NCBI RefSeq assembly: GCF_016919005.1
Contig: NZ_JAFFQE010000008.1
Span: 186,001 to 250,000 of the forward strand
Source of the DNA: Desulfopila inferna
GTDB lineage: Bacteria > Desulfobacterota > Desulfobulbia > Desulfobulbales > Desulfocapsaceae
DNA: 64,000 bases
Direction: 5' to 3'
Shown here: piece after piece, positions 57,719-64,000 of the stretch
Layout of the letters: every line of letters starts with the position of its first letter
Numbering within the stretch: the stretch's first letter is position 1
Notes under the pieces: generated by a model
The model's input: only the letters and a program-made list of their open reading frames with translations
Databases searched by the model: none
What the model was told of the DNA's origin: nothing
Program-made: the position numbers and the translations under genes

Positions 57719-58438
57719 TCAGTAAATTCCCGGTATCAACCGATAGCGTACGCGCTGCGCATAATCCCGATAGCCCGGCAATTCCTTCTGTAGCGTCCGG
57801 TCTTCCAGAGCGGTTCTGATCACCGCGATGATGAGCGCCACCGCCGCCGGAATAAGTGTCCACATCGAGTTTAAGGCCAGCACGATACCCGGGAGCGCCA
57901 ACAAATTTCCGGCATAGCCCGGATGCCGCACGAACCGATAAGGGCCGGTGTCACACACCACATGCCCTCGATCAACCTGAATGCGCACCACGCTGGAGAA
58001 AAAGCTGTTCTCTGCCAATGCCCACGCAGCGAAAGCGTATCCGAGCGCGATCAAAATGAAGCCGGGCACGATGAGCAACAACGGAAATGCGGGTGACCAG
58101 CCAAAGCGATGATCCAGCCCGGCCACAATGACAAGCGGGAAACTCACGCTCAGCGCCATCAACGGCGCAAGTACTTTGTCCCAGGCTTTCGCACTTTGGG
58201 CCTTCTCCATATTTTGTCGTTCGGCCATCAATCCCGGATGCCGCCGTTCCGCCCAGATGCGCCCTCCCGGGCCGGCGGCAACAATCAGCAGGGAGTAGCC
58301 CCACGCCTGCCACCACCCGAGGTCTCCTCCGCACACCAGGAGAACCAGCGGTATGAAGAGATACACTGCAACCAACCTGATCCACTGCCAAAGGGATGCT
58401 GCTTGAGCTATCTTTGGATCATCTGCATTCGATGACAT
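57719..58438 (-). CDS. Isoprenylcysteine carboxyl methyltransferase-like membrane protein (cassette)
   Basis: A 239-residue protein with five or six membrane helices and the C-terminal PEMT/ICMT signature VVCDTGPYRFVRHPGYAGN, then ALEDRTLQKELPGYRDYAQR. Such proteins use S-adenosylmethionine to methylate lipids or small molecules in the membrane; the bacterial substrates are largely unknown. The GC-rich sequence differs from the AT-rich cassettes around it, indicating a different source. Confidence 0.85.
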   Translation of the reverse strand: MSSNADDPKIAQAASLWQWIRLVAVYLFIPLVLLVCGGDLGWWQAWGYSLLIVAAGPGGRIWAERRHPGLMAERQNMEKAQSAKAWDKVLAPLMALSVSFPLVIVAGLDHRFGWSPAFPLLLIVPGFILIALGYAFAAWALAENSFFSSVVRIQVDRGHVVCDTGPYRFVRHPGYAGNLLALPGIVLALNSMWTLIPAAVALIIAVIRTALEDRTLQKELPGYRDYAQRVRYRLIPGIY

Positions 58439-58471
58439 TCCCCACCCTCAAATTTCATGATTTTATTGAGC

Positions 58472-58534
58472 GCCCAACGTCAAGTTCTGCGAGAGCCGGG
58501 CTTTTTCGCCTTCCGCAGGAACGTGTTGTTATGC
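58472..58534 (-). other. attC site (63 bp)
   Basis: Outer boxes GCCCAAC (58472-58478, so GTTGGGC on the cassette strand, a perfect consensus) and GTTATGC (58528-58534). Inner arms TTCTGCGAG/TTCCGCAGGAA-like. Confidence 0.8.
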
Positions 58535-58557
58535 TAATTTTTTTTTACTTTTTCAGT

Positions 58558-58995
58558 TTACTCTTTCACTTTTTTATCAATAAATGAGTAACCTACTTTT
58601 TCATCGGAATTTTTATCTATTTGGACCGAAGAAAATTCAATTTGTTCGTTTGAGGTAAACTCAAATTTATATGATTCAGGCTTGGACATTCTGCTTGGAG
58701 CGATTTCGTGAAACAGGCCATCCTGAAGCCACCAATACCCAGTTTCAACTTTTCTATTAAGGAACTTATCTGATTTGTCATAATACTTTAATACTAGCTT
58801 GTATGTACCATCAGGGTGTCTATTTTGTTCCCATTTACGCCAATATCCACCTTTTTCATTAAAGTGTTTTCCTTCCCATTGTCCAACAAATCTCAAATCG
58901 TTAGTTCCACCGACAGGGATAGTGTACTTAGCAACACAGCCCATTGCAGTTATTGAAAAACATAGAAATAATAATAGAGTTTTTAAAGCTTTCAT
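58558..58995 (-). CDS. Lipoprotein of unknown function (cassette)
   Basis: The 145-residue product has a lipoprotein signal with lipobox TAMGC at about residue 20. The mature part is beta-rich: FVGQWEGKHFNEKGGYWRKW, GTYKLVLKYYDKSDKF, VETGYWWLQDG. The alternation recalls small lipocalin-like domains, but no family is certain. Flanked by attC on both sides. Confidence 0.7.
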   Translation of the reverse strand: MKALKTLLLFLCFSITAMGCVAKYTIPVGGTNDLRFVGQWEGKHFNEKGGYWRKWEQNRHPDGTYKLVLKYYDKSDKFLNRKVETGYWWLQDGLFHEIAPSRMSKPESYKFEFTSNEQIEFSSVQIDKNSDEKVGYSFIDKKVKE

Positions 58996-59048
58996 TAATT
59001 TGCCTCTTTGATTTGTTATGAATCAGTCGGTTTATTTTTCGTTGTAAA

Positions 59049-59096
59049 GCATAACGTGAACATCTGCGGCTCGACCGCAGAATGTTCTGGTTGGAA
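59049..59096 (-). other. attC site (48 bp, short form)
   Basis: Outer boxes GCATAAC (59049-59055) and GTTGGAA (59090-59096), inner arms CATCTGCGG/CCGCAGAATG almost perfectly paired. Nearly the same core recurs at 63749-63796. Confidence 0.7.
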
Positions 59097-59116
59097 TTAA
59101 GCATCATGTCCTTCGA
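59093..59116. repeat. Solo end of a Y1-type element next to attC
   Basis: GGAATTAAGCATCATGTCCT matches the end of the right-edge Y1 fragment, GGAATTCAGTATCGTGTCCC (63792-63811), and directly overlaps the attC edge in both places. Confidence 0.55.
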
Positions 59117-59191
59117 AGTCGACCGCCCAATACCTCGACTTTTGATAACAAATCCTTCCGCGGATTTTTTGGTTTAAACAACTGGTTCACA

Positions 59192-60448
59192 TCAATTAGA
59201 ATCATTCTCGCCGACTTTCTCTGATCTGTTGACAATACCTGGAAGAAAGGTACTCCAGGGAAATCGCCGAAAGCCTGCTGTGCAGTCAATATCCTGTGAA
59301 AGGGCAATAACGCCATCCTGACATCCGGCATCTCCCGACCACCCGGAGAACGTCGACCCCTCTTCCGGAATGGCAGTCAGAGTAACCTCCGTACCATCTG
59401 CGTATGTGTCAAAACATTTTTCTCCGCAATCTATTGCTCCCTGGTCGCTTGTCACTCTACCTTTGCCTGTGCCTGTTTTCTTAACAGCAAGAAGCCATGA
59501 CTGCGGAAGTGTGGCGACAGGATCGCTCGGCTCACTCACCGGGCTGTTCTGGCCTGTGTTCGTACAGACTTCTTGAACCGTGAACCGATACTCTGTATCA
59601 GGGCTGAGACCTGTTGCCGTACAACTGTTCCCCGCCCTGGATGTCAGGTTGAAGCAGCCGGTTGGCACAATATTTCCAGCATCTCTGACATTCCAGGATG
59701 CAAACAGGCAGCCGTTGGCGTTGCCTGGCGTCCAGCTGACAATGAGTGATGTGGTGGTTGAGCTTGAAGCGGTCACTGACGTTGGCGCCGAGGCCGGTAT
59801 CGAACTGAATATCATTATCTCGTAATCCTCAACCTCCCCATCAGAGGCTTGACCGGTAAATGACACCACACCATCTGTGGTACAACGAAAACGTCCATAT
59901 GTCGTGCCTGTAACTGCACCGGCAGGTACAAAAAAGCTCAGGCGGTTTATCCCGCTGGTTAATGCTCTGCCACCGGAAAAAAGCTCTTCTCCGGGGTCAT
60001 CCCAGTCACCGTCTCCAGCAAAGTCAATCCAGGCGGAGAGCATGCAGGAAGAATTCGCGAGGATGTCGATGTCCGCCGTAGAACCTGCCACAACTGCTGT
60101 AGTAAAACTCACACCATCCTCATCACCTGCAGCAGTGCAGGTTCCGTAGACCGTACTGCCCGCCGCCGTGTCATCTCCATCAGCACCCGCCGTCGGCTGG
60201 CCATCCAGGTCTGCGTCCACGCAGCTGCCAAGATAAGCTGAACCGCCCAGAATATGGTTGGCTCCATTATTTGCATAGAGAGTAGGAAAAGTAGGATCCG
60301 GTGCATCACCACTATCGATTACCGATGCCCCGGCAGGTGAGTAGCAGAAAAGTAGGTTAAAGCAGATAAAGAACCACCCCAAAATAAGTTGAAGGCAAAG
60401 CGGGGTCGGGCCACGATAATCACTTGATATACTGATGAAATTCAGCAT
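59192..60448 (-). CDS. Secreted GEVED / fibronectin-III protein with interrupted 5' end
   Basis: The 418-residue frame has a hydrophobic secretion segment (LILGWFFICFNLLFCYSPAGA), a GEVED-type domain (about 40-215, with ASDGEVEDYEI), an FN3 domain (about 220-315) and a C-terminal bacterial repeat (GKGRVTSDQGAIDCG, STFSGWSGDAGC). It is probably exported to the cell surface. Its first 17 or so codons lie in the left end of the Y1 element at 60395, so the native start was lost. Translation could begin at a TTG in the signal region. Confidence 0.75.
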   Translation of the reverse strand: MLNFISISSDYRGPTPLCLQLILGWFFICFNLLFCYSPAGASVIDSGDAPDPTFPTLYANNGANHILGGSAYLGSCVDADLDGQPTAGADGDDTAAGSTVYGTCTAAGDEDGVSFTTAVVAGSTADIDILANSSCMLSAWIDFAGDGDWDDPGEELFSGGRALTSGINRLSFFVPAGAVTGTTYGRFRCTTDGVVSFTGQASDGEVEDYEIMIFSSIPASAPTSVTASSSTTTSLIVSWTPGNANGCLFASWNVRDAGNIVPTGCFNLTSRAGNSCTATGLSPDTEYRFTVQEVCTNTGQNSPVSEPSDPVATLPQSWLLAVKKTGTGKGRVTSDQGAIDCGEKCFDTYADGTEVTLTAIPEEGSTFSGWSGDAGCQDGVIALSQDIDCTAGFRRFPWSTFLPGIVNRSEKVGENDSN

Positions 60449-61483
60449 TCAACGTTCCTTAAGTAGCTGATATTACATGGCCGCATAATGCATTTTAGGG
60501 CTAAAATCAGTGCATTCGGCTATTCCGGCCACATTATCAAAATGGAACTAAAGCTAAAGATTAACATCCCAATAATAGGTGTTTATTGACCCTGTATTGC
60601 CATTATCGCTATCTGAATTGGCAATATAGATCCTCATCTCTTCTCGAAGCTGAAACCCTCCATCTTTTTCAAGAATTTTCCGACCCTTGGCAAGTATGCC
60701 AAGTTTCTCTTTGATTGTTTCGATAAAATCTTTGCTTCCCACGGCTACACTTTCAGTCCATTGATCTTGTCTGAAGTTATTACCATTCGTCAGATATTCA
60801 TTAACCAATTCTTTATGCGTTTCCCGGAATGCAGTGTAGCTTATAAACCCTGTCAACTCCGCAAGTTTTTTATAAGCAATCAGCCCATTCTTTTTACGAG
60901 GATTTTGGATTTCATTATATCCGCAGAAAGACCACTCCGAAGGGTGAGAGACCACCCCGTTGCGAACCATATTTAAATCTATATATGTTAGACATTTGAA
61001 CAGATGTTCTTCTGATTCAATAGCCGTTGCGTGATACCGATCTTCCCAAAAAGCTCCCTTCCTCTTTTTTCGTAAGTTGTATTCCTGACCTGTACGACCA
61101 GCAACCAGTTTGATTGATGATGGTATTACATCTCTTCCTTTTTCATCATAAACAAGTAAATGGATATGATTTGAAGTCACAGCAAAATTTAATATGACTA
61201 ATCCGTATCGTTGTTTTGCCTCAAATAGCCATTGAAGCCATCTTCGTTTATCTTTTACTAGTTTGAGCAAAAAATCTCGTTTATGGCATCGATGAGTTAG
61301 ATGCCATATTTGTTCAGGAATGTAATGTCTTTTTGCTCTGGCCATAATATGCTTTGTAATCTATTTTTCTCATTTTCGCCCCAAAAACGACATTGTGGTC
61401 TTGTGATATCAACCACTTAAGCAACACAGGTGTTCCCGATACGTCATTAAATCAGCAGGTTATCGTGGCCCGACCCCGTTTGC
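60395..61483 (-). mobile_element. Complete Y1 (IS200/RAYT-like) element
   Basis: Ends GCAAAGCGGGGTCGGGCCAC (60395) and its inverse GTGGCCCGACCCCGTTTGC (61465-61483) enclose the transposase gene. A roughly 54-bp imperfect hairpin (60478-60531) lies inside the left end, as expected for single-strand transposition. Copies of the right end (56413-56597) and left end (57613) lie nearby. Confidence 0.8.
60554..61345 (-). CDS. Y1-type transposase (IS200/REP-associated family)
   Basis: The 263-residue enzyme has the HUH-like pair His60/His62 in VTSNHIHLLV and the nucleophile Tyr121 in CLTYIDLNMVRNG. The N-terminus MARAKRHYIPEQIWHLTHRC is typical of the long group often found near REP repeats. It appears intact. 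It acts on single-stranded DNA hairpins at element ends. Confidence 0.9.
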   Translation of the reverse strand: MARAKRHYIPEQIWHLTHRCHKRDFLLKLVKDKRRWLQWLFEAKQRYGLVILNFAVTSNHIHLLVYDEKGRDVIPSSIKLVAGRTGQEYNLRKKRKGAFWEDRYHATAIESEEHLFKCLTYIDLNMVRNGVVSHPSEWSFCGYNEIQNPRKKNGLIAYKKLAELTGFISYTAFRETHKELVNEYLTNGNNFRQDQWTESVAVGSKDFIETIKEKLGILAKGRKILEKDGGFQLREEMRIYIANSDSDNGNTGSINTYYWDVNL

Positions 61484-61538
61484 AAAATACAAGATCAAGC
61501 CCTCCGGGTGCTCGCTTCGCTCACAACCTTGTATTTTG
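61483..61538. repeat. Long hairpin flanking the Y1 element
   Basis: CAAAATACAAG (61483-61493) and CTTGTATTTTG (61528-61538) form an 11-bp perfect stem around a GC-rich loop, immediately at the right end of the Y1 element. It may be the target or part of a larger hairpin. Confidence 0.6.
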
Positions 61539-61587
61539 CCCCTTTGCTGCGCTTGACCAGAAATTGAAAGAAAAGGAAAAAAATGAA

Positions 61588-61863
61588 TTAAACGGCTACC
61601 TCAAAATCAAATGTGCGAAAAATATTTGACACTACCTTGCCATCTCCTATTGCTAAAACTTTGTCGTGTGGGCTTTCGTGGGATGCTTTTGATAACTGTC
61701 TTTTTAATGTGTCGGTAGAGTTTCTAAGTATATCTTCAACGTTAATGTAAACCTGGAAGTCAGTACAGTATTCGCATCTGTAAAATTTCCTATTGTCGTG
61801 GTCAACAAAGTAGAACTTAGATATCCTGTCGCAGAGGGGACATTCTTCTTCAATGTATTCCAT
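61588..61863 (-). CDS. Small zinc-finger-like protein, unknown function (cassette)
   Basis: The 91-residue product from the ATG at 61863 (AAGGAG upstream) begins MEYIEEECPLCDRISKFYFV and contains YRCEYCTDF, so two CxxC pairs form a likely zinc ribbon. The C-terminal half (VVSNIFRTFDFEVAV) is plain. The longer frame to 61968 runs into attC and is not used. No family recognised. Confidence 0.7.
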   Translation of the reverse strand: MEYIEEECPLCDRISKFYFVDHDNRKFYRCEYCTDFQVYINVEDILRNSTDTLKRQLSKASHESPHDKVLAIGDGKVVSNIFRTFDFEVAV

Positions 61864-61937
61864 GATTCTCCTTTTTTTCAGGTTAAGCGTTGTGGTTGGG
61901 CCGGGCTTGCTATCAACCGACAACGGTGCAGCTACCG

Positions 61938-62070
61938 GCCCAACGTTGAGTTCAGTTGACACTGGCACAAACAGAATTTGACAAGTGTGAAGAAATATCT
62001 GTAAACAATTGACCAGACAAAAAAAGATAGCCGGGCTGTGCCAGAGGTCAACTAGAACGTCTGGTTAGCA
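61938..62070 (-). other. attC site (133 bp, long form)
   Basis: Outer boxes GCCCAAC (61938-61944) and GTTAGCA (62064-62070). Long arms GTTGACACTGGCACA and its inverse TGTGCCAGAGGTCAACT pair over about 15 bases. The clearest long attC in the array. Confidence 0.8.
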
Positions 62071-62142
62071 TAATTATTTGTTTTGAATAGAAAAACCGCC
62101 GGGGCCAAACATCGACCCCGGGGTAAAAATTAGGTGCAGATT

Positions 62143-62445
62143 TTAACTATCGCAACAACAAGATGCGCTAGGGCAACCAGTTGGGCGAATGTGATCTCCA
62201 CCTTCATTGTCAGCTTGATCATTTGAGTTACCTATTATAATCAATCGACTGACAGAGCGCTCCACAGCCGACATTGTCGGTTGGGTTCGGATCGATACCA
62301 AAAAGTTAGTGCTCATATCGCAGAGCTGCGGAAAAACTAACATTTTGATCCGACCATCCGCCGGTCGCCACCGACGGCCAGGAGGAAGATAGACAAGGGA
62401 AAACCCAAGTGCCTTATCGCTGGCTTGCGTACTATCTGCCTCCAT
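62143..62445 (-). CDS. Unknown 100-residue protein with Cys-rich C-terminus (cassette)
   Basis: The frame lies exactly between two attC sites. It ends GDHIRPTGCPSASCCCDS, with four Cys in the last ten residues. The rest shows no signal peptide or known fold. The Cys/Ser end recalls peptide precursors that are modified later, but no modification enzyme is nearby, so this is only an observation. Confidence 0.5.
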   Translation of the reverse strand: MEADSTQASDKALGFSLVYLPPGRRWRPADGRIKMLVFPQLCDMSTNFLVSIRTQPTMSAVERSVSRLIIIGNSNDQADNEGGDHIRPTGCPSASCCCDS

Positions 62446-62491
62446 AGTTCTTTCTCACTCTATATTCCCTTGTGTGGAGTGAGTTTTTAGA

Positions 62492-62583
62492 TGCTAACGA
62501 TCAAGGTCACTTGCGCCGCCCCCAAACCTTGCCGTGTCAGCGCCGCCAGGGTTCTCGGCGTCAAGTGAACCGCCTGGTTCTGT
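62492..62583 (-). other. attC site (92 bp)
   Basis: Outer boxes TGCTAAC (62492-62498) and GTTCTGT (62577-62583), inner arms GGTCACTTGCGCCG / CGGCGTCAAGTGAACC. Two bases from the stop of the HEPN gene. Confidence 0.8.
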
Positions 62584-62585
62584 AA

Positions 62586-63728
62586 TTATAATTTATGATT
62601 GTCGGTCCAATCATCGATAATTCTATTCATGTATTCGTTATAGGTTTCATTAAATATATCTTTATTTCTGAACTTCCCAGTTATGAAATAATTTTTTATT
62701 TCATTTTGGGTTTCATCAAGTCTATGGTTTTTGATTTCAAGAATTACATATGCAAAATACCATTGTATGATACTGAGCATCAAAAAGGTTATATTGGTCG
62801 TAATTTCAGAACGAGTCATCCATGATATTTGATTATCTCTAGGTAGATCACCAGAGTGGGCTACACTATTTCTAATTCTATTTAGCCACTTCAATTTCTC
62901 GTTATTCTCATCACTATCTTCTTCTGGATAAAGTGAATAAAATTTTAAAAATTCTTTTAATTTATAAAGTGCCGATGGGCTGGTATCAATACGAATCCTT
63001 GCTTTGATGTCTTCTGTAATTCTATTTTCAATGTTTGAATCAAATAATAATTTCAAAAAAATTACTTTTACCTTAGATGCTAAGGACTTCAAGACACTTT
63101 CATAAGCTGAATCTCGAAGTGAATTGAGATACTTTTGGTTTTCAAATTTTGTCTTCTTGTTTTGTTTGGCCCATCCAGTGAATAGTTTATCTAATGAAGA
63201 ATTACAGTATGAAGTGAGCGATAACAGGTCATTTATTGAATATGACTGGACAGTATTGAAAAACTGAGTGTCCAGGCCATAATCTGCGATCTTTTTAATA
63301 TTGCTGATTGTTATTTGCCGAAACAAAAGACTGTTGATTGTCACAGGGCCATCAATATAGAACTTGTTAGAATATCGGTCCATTTCGTTCTCTAAATACA
63401 CACGTCTTCCTGTCAAAAATGACAAAACTAAGGTTACATCATATATGTATCCTCTTTCTAATTCTTCCGGATACAAAAATGATTTGTCGAGTTTTTCTTC
63501 ATCAATTTCTACAATAGCTGTGATAACAAATTCCCCTTCTTCAGCAGGATTGTCGATAACAACAGGAGTGAAATTGTGATCAAGGGTAAACGTGTATGAA
63601 GAATTTTTTGAAAGCTTCGATAAATTAGAACAATGTTGAGCAGTTATTATAATTTTGAAAGAATCAGTTATAATTTCTTGAGGTGTTTTGTATCTATGGT
63701 CAAAATTGAAAATGTTATAAGTTTTCAT
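62586..63728 (-). CDS. HEPN-domain protein (Apea-like), possible RNase (cassette)
   Basis: A 380-residue soluble protein without signal peptide. Near the C-terminus, LKWLNRIRNSVAHSGDLP contains the HEPN catalytic motif Rx4H (Arg286, Asn287, His291). The flanking helices fit an Apea-like HEPN, which often follows an unrelated N-terminal beta-rich region, as here (1-130). HEPN proteins with this motif can be metal-independent RNases in toxin-antitoxin and anti-phage systems. The gene is AT-rich and alone in its cassette; no antitoxin partner is visible. Function is inferred. Confidence 0.7.
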   Translation of the reverse strand: MKTYNIFNFDHRYKTPQEIITDSFKIIITAQHCSNLSKLSKNSSYTFTLDHNFTPVVIDNPAEEGEFVITAIVEIDEEKLDKSFLYPEELERGYIYDVTLVLSFLTGRRVYLENEMDRYSNKFYIDGPVTINSLLFRQITISNIKKIADYGLDTQFFNTVQSYSINDLLSLTSYCNSSLDKLFTGWAKQNKKTKFENQKYLNSLRDSAYESVLKSLASKVKVIFLKLLFDSNIENRITEDIKARIRIDTSPSALYKLKEFLKFYSLYPEEDSDENNEKLKWLNRIRNSVAHSGDLPRDNQISWMTRSEITTNITFLMLSIIQWYFAYVILEIKNHRLDETQNEIKNYFITGKFRNKDIFNETYNEYMNRIIDDWTDNHKL

Positions 63729-63748
63729 ATTGGTAGGTATTTTTTTAC

Positions 63749-63796
63749 ACAGAACTCAAACATCTGCGGCTTGACCGCAGAATGTAATTGTTGGAA
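63749..63796 (-). other. attC site (48 bp, short form)
   Basis: Outer boxes ACAGAAC (63749-63755) and GTTGGAA (63790-63796), with the same near-perfect core CATCTGCGG/CCGCAGAATG as at 59049. Next to it begins the Y1-element end GGAATTCAGTATCGTGTCCC. Confidence 0.7.
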
Positions 63797-63823
63797 TTCA
63801 GTATCGTGTCCCCGGATTCCTCT

Positions 63824-64000
63824 TCAGAATGCTCCTTTACGATTCTTCCTCCGGTTGTATTCTTGCCCTGTTCGGCTTGCCACCAATTGCAATGATCGGG
63901 GCAGGACATGCCGGTCGCCACCATCTACCGCCAGGAGATGGATGTGGTTCGAAGTGACCATGAAGTTCAGAACCTGCAAGCCATAACGTTTTCTTGACTC
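63824..64000 (-). pseudogene. Y1-type transposase fragment at the right edge
   Basis: The minus strand, entering from the right edge, reads KRYGLQVLNFMVTSNHIHLL, then GRTGQEYNRRKNRKGAF-like text, and stops at a TGA by 63824. It resembles the enzyme at 60554 but lacks the Tyr region. It is either truncated or interrupted. Confidence 0.75.

Larger units (their letters stand above)
46904..63823 (-). mobile_element. Integron gene-cassette array (integrase not in window)
   Basis: Genes on the minus strand are separated by attC-like sites with GTT-core outer boxes and inverted inner arms. At least ten are recognised (47320, 49842, 50824, 52445, 53388, 56938, 58472, 59049, 61938, 62492 and 63749), of 48-133 bp, each just 3' of a stop codon. 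The cargo is unrelated small genes, as is usual for sedentary chromosomal arrays. No IntI or attI is visible; if present it should lie at the 5' end, right of 64000. The left (distal) end is the partial attC GTTAGGC at 46913-46919, cut by the RAYT element. Confidence 0.82.

Overview
The window reads as chromosome of a Gram-negative anaerobe of the Desulfobacterota, most likely a sulfate-reducing Desulfobulbales relative. I infer this from the company of a gap-rimI-pgk-tpiA-secG block, a pilMNOP cluster, a TRAP carrier, a fatty-acid type acyl-CoA operon, an ECF biotin carrier and many Y1/RAYT-type elements. No 16S rRNA gene is present, so the lineage is an inference. 

Left part (1-10 kb): a TRAP permease gene runs off the left edge, followed by an IS110-type transposase remnant that carries a 158-bp MITE with a perfect 9-bp target duplication. 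Next is a minus-strand operon, tetR - thiolase - acyl-CoA ligase - acyl-CoA dehydrogenase - SDR dehydrogenase, headed by two matching 15-bp palindromes that look like the regulator's operators. A decayed integrated element with two broken tyrosine recombinases abuts tRNA-Phe. 

Backbone (10-46 kb): nadC, valS, dgt-type hydrolase, glyQ, uvrA, secB, a type IV pilus assembly block (pilMNOP, an AMIN/STN/TPR protein, a short secretin, a lipoprotein), lepB, pyrB-pyrC, sfsA, glycolytic gap-rimI-pgk-tpiA-secG, tRNA-Leu, then two vitamin loci. One is a cobalamin-riboswitch operon encoding a TrpD-like phosphoribosyltransferase, a 77-residue unknown protein and a zinc dehydrogenase fused to CobT. This is the best candidate for an undescribed system, perhaps making or activating an unusual cobamide lower ligand. 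The other is birA-bioY-bioM-bioN with a BirA-box-like operator over its promoter. 

Right part (46.9-64 kb): a mobile integron cassette array with genes on the minus strand, each followed by an attC-like site. No integron integrase lies in the window; the array may continue to the right. Cargo includes a VOC protein, ZIP transporter, TPR protein, methyltransferase, alpha/beta hydrolase, tautomerase, isoprenylcysteine methyltransferase-like protein, small membrane and lipoproteins, a GEVED/FN3 secreted protein and a HEPN protein. The array is a landing ground for mobile DNA: an IS1182-type element inserted exactly at the attC recombination core (twice), a group IIC intron inserted in an attC, the 3' end of a second group II intron, and several Y1 (IS200/RAYT-like) elements and their solo ends.
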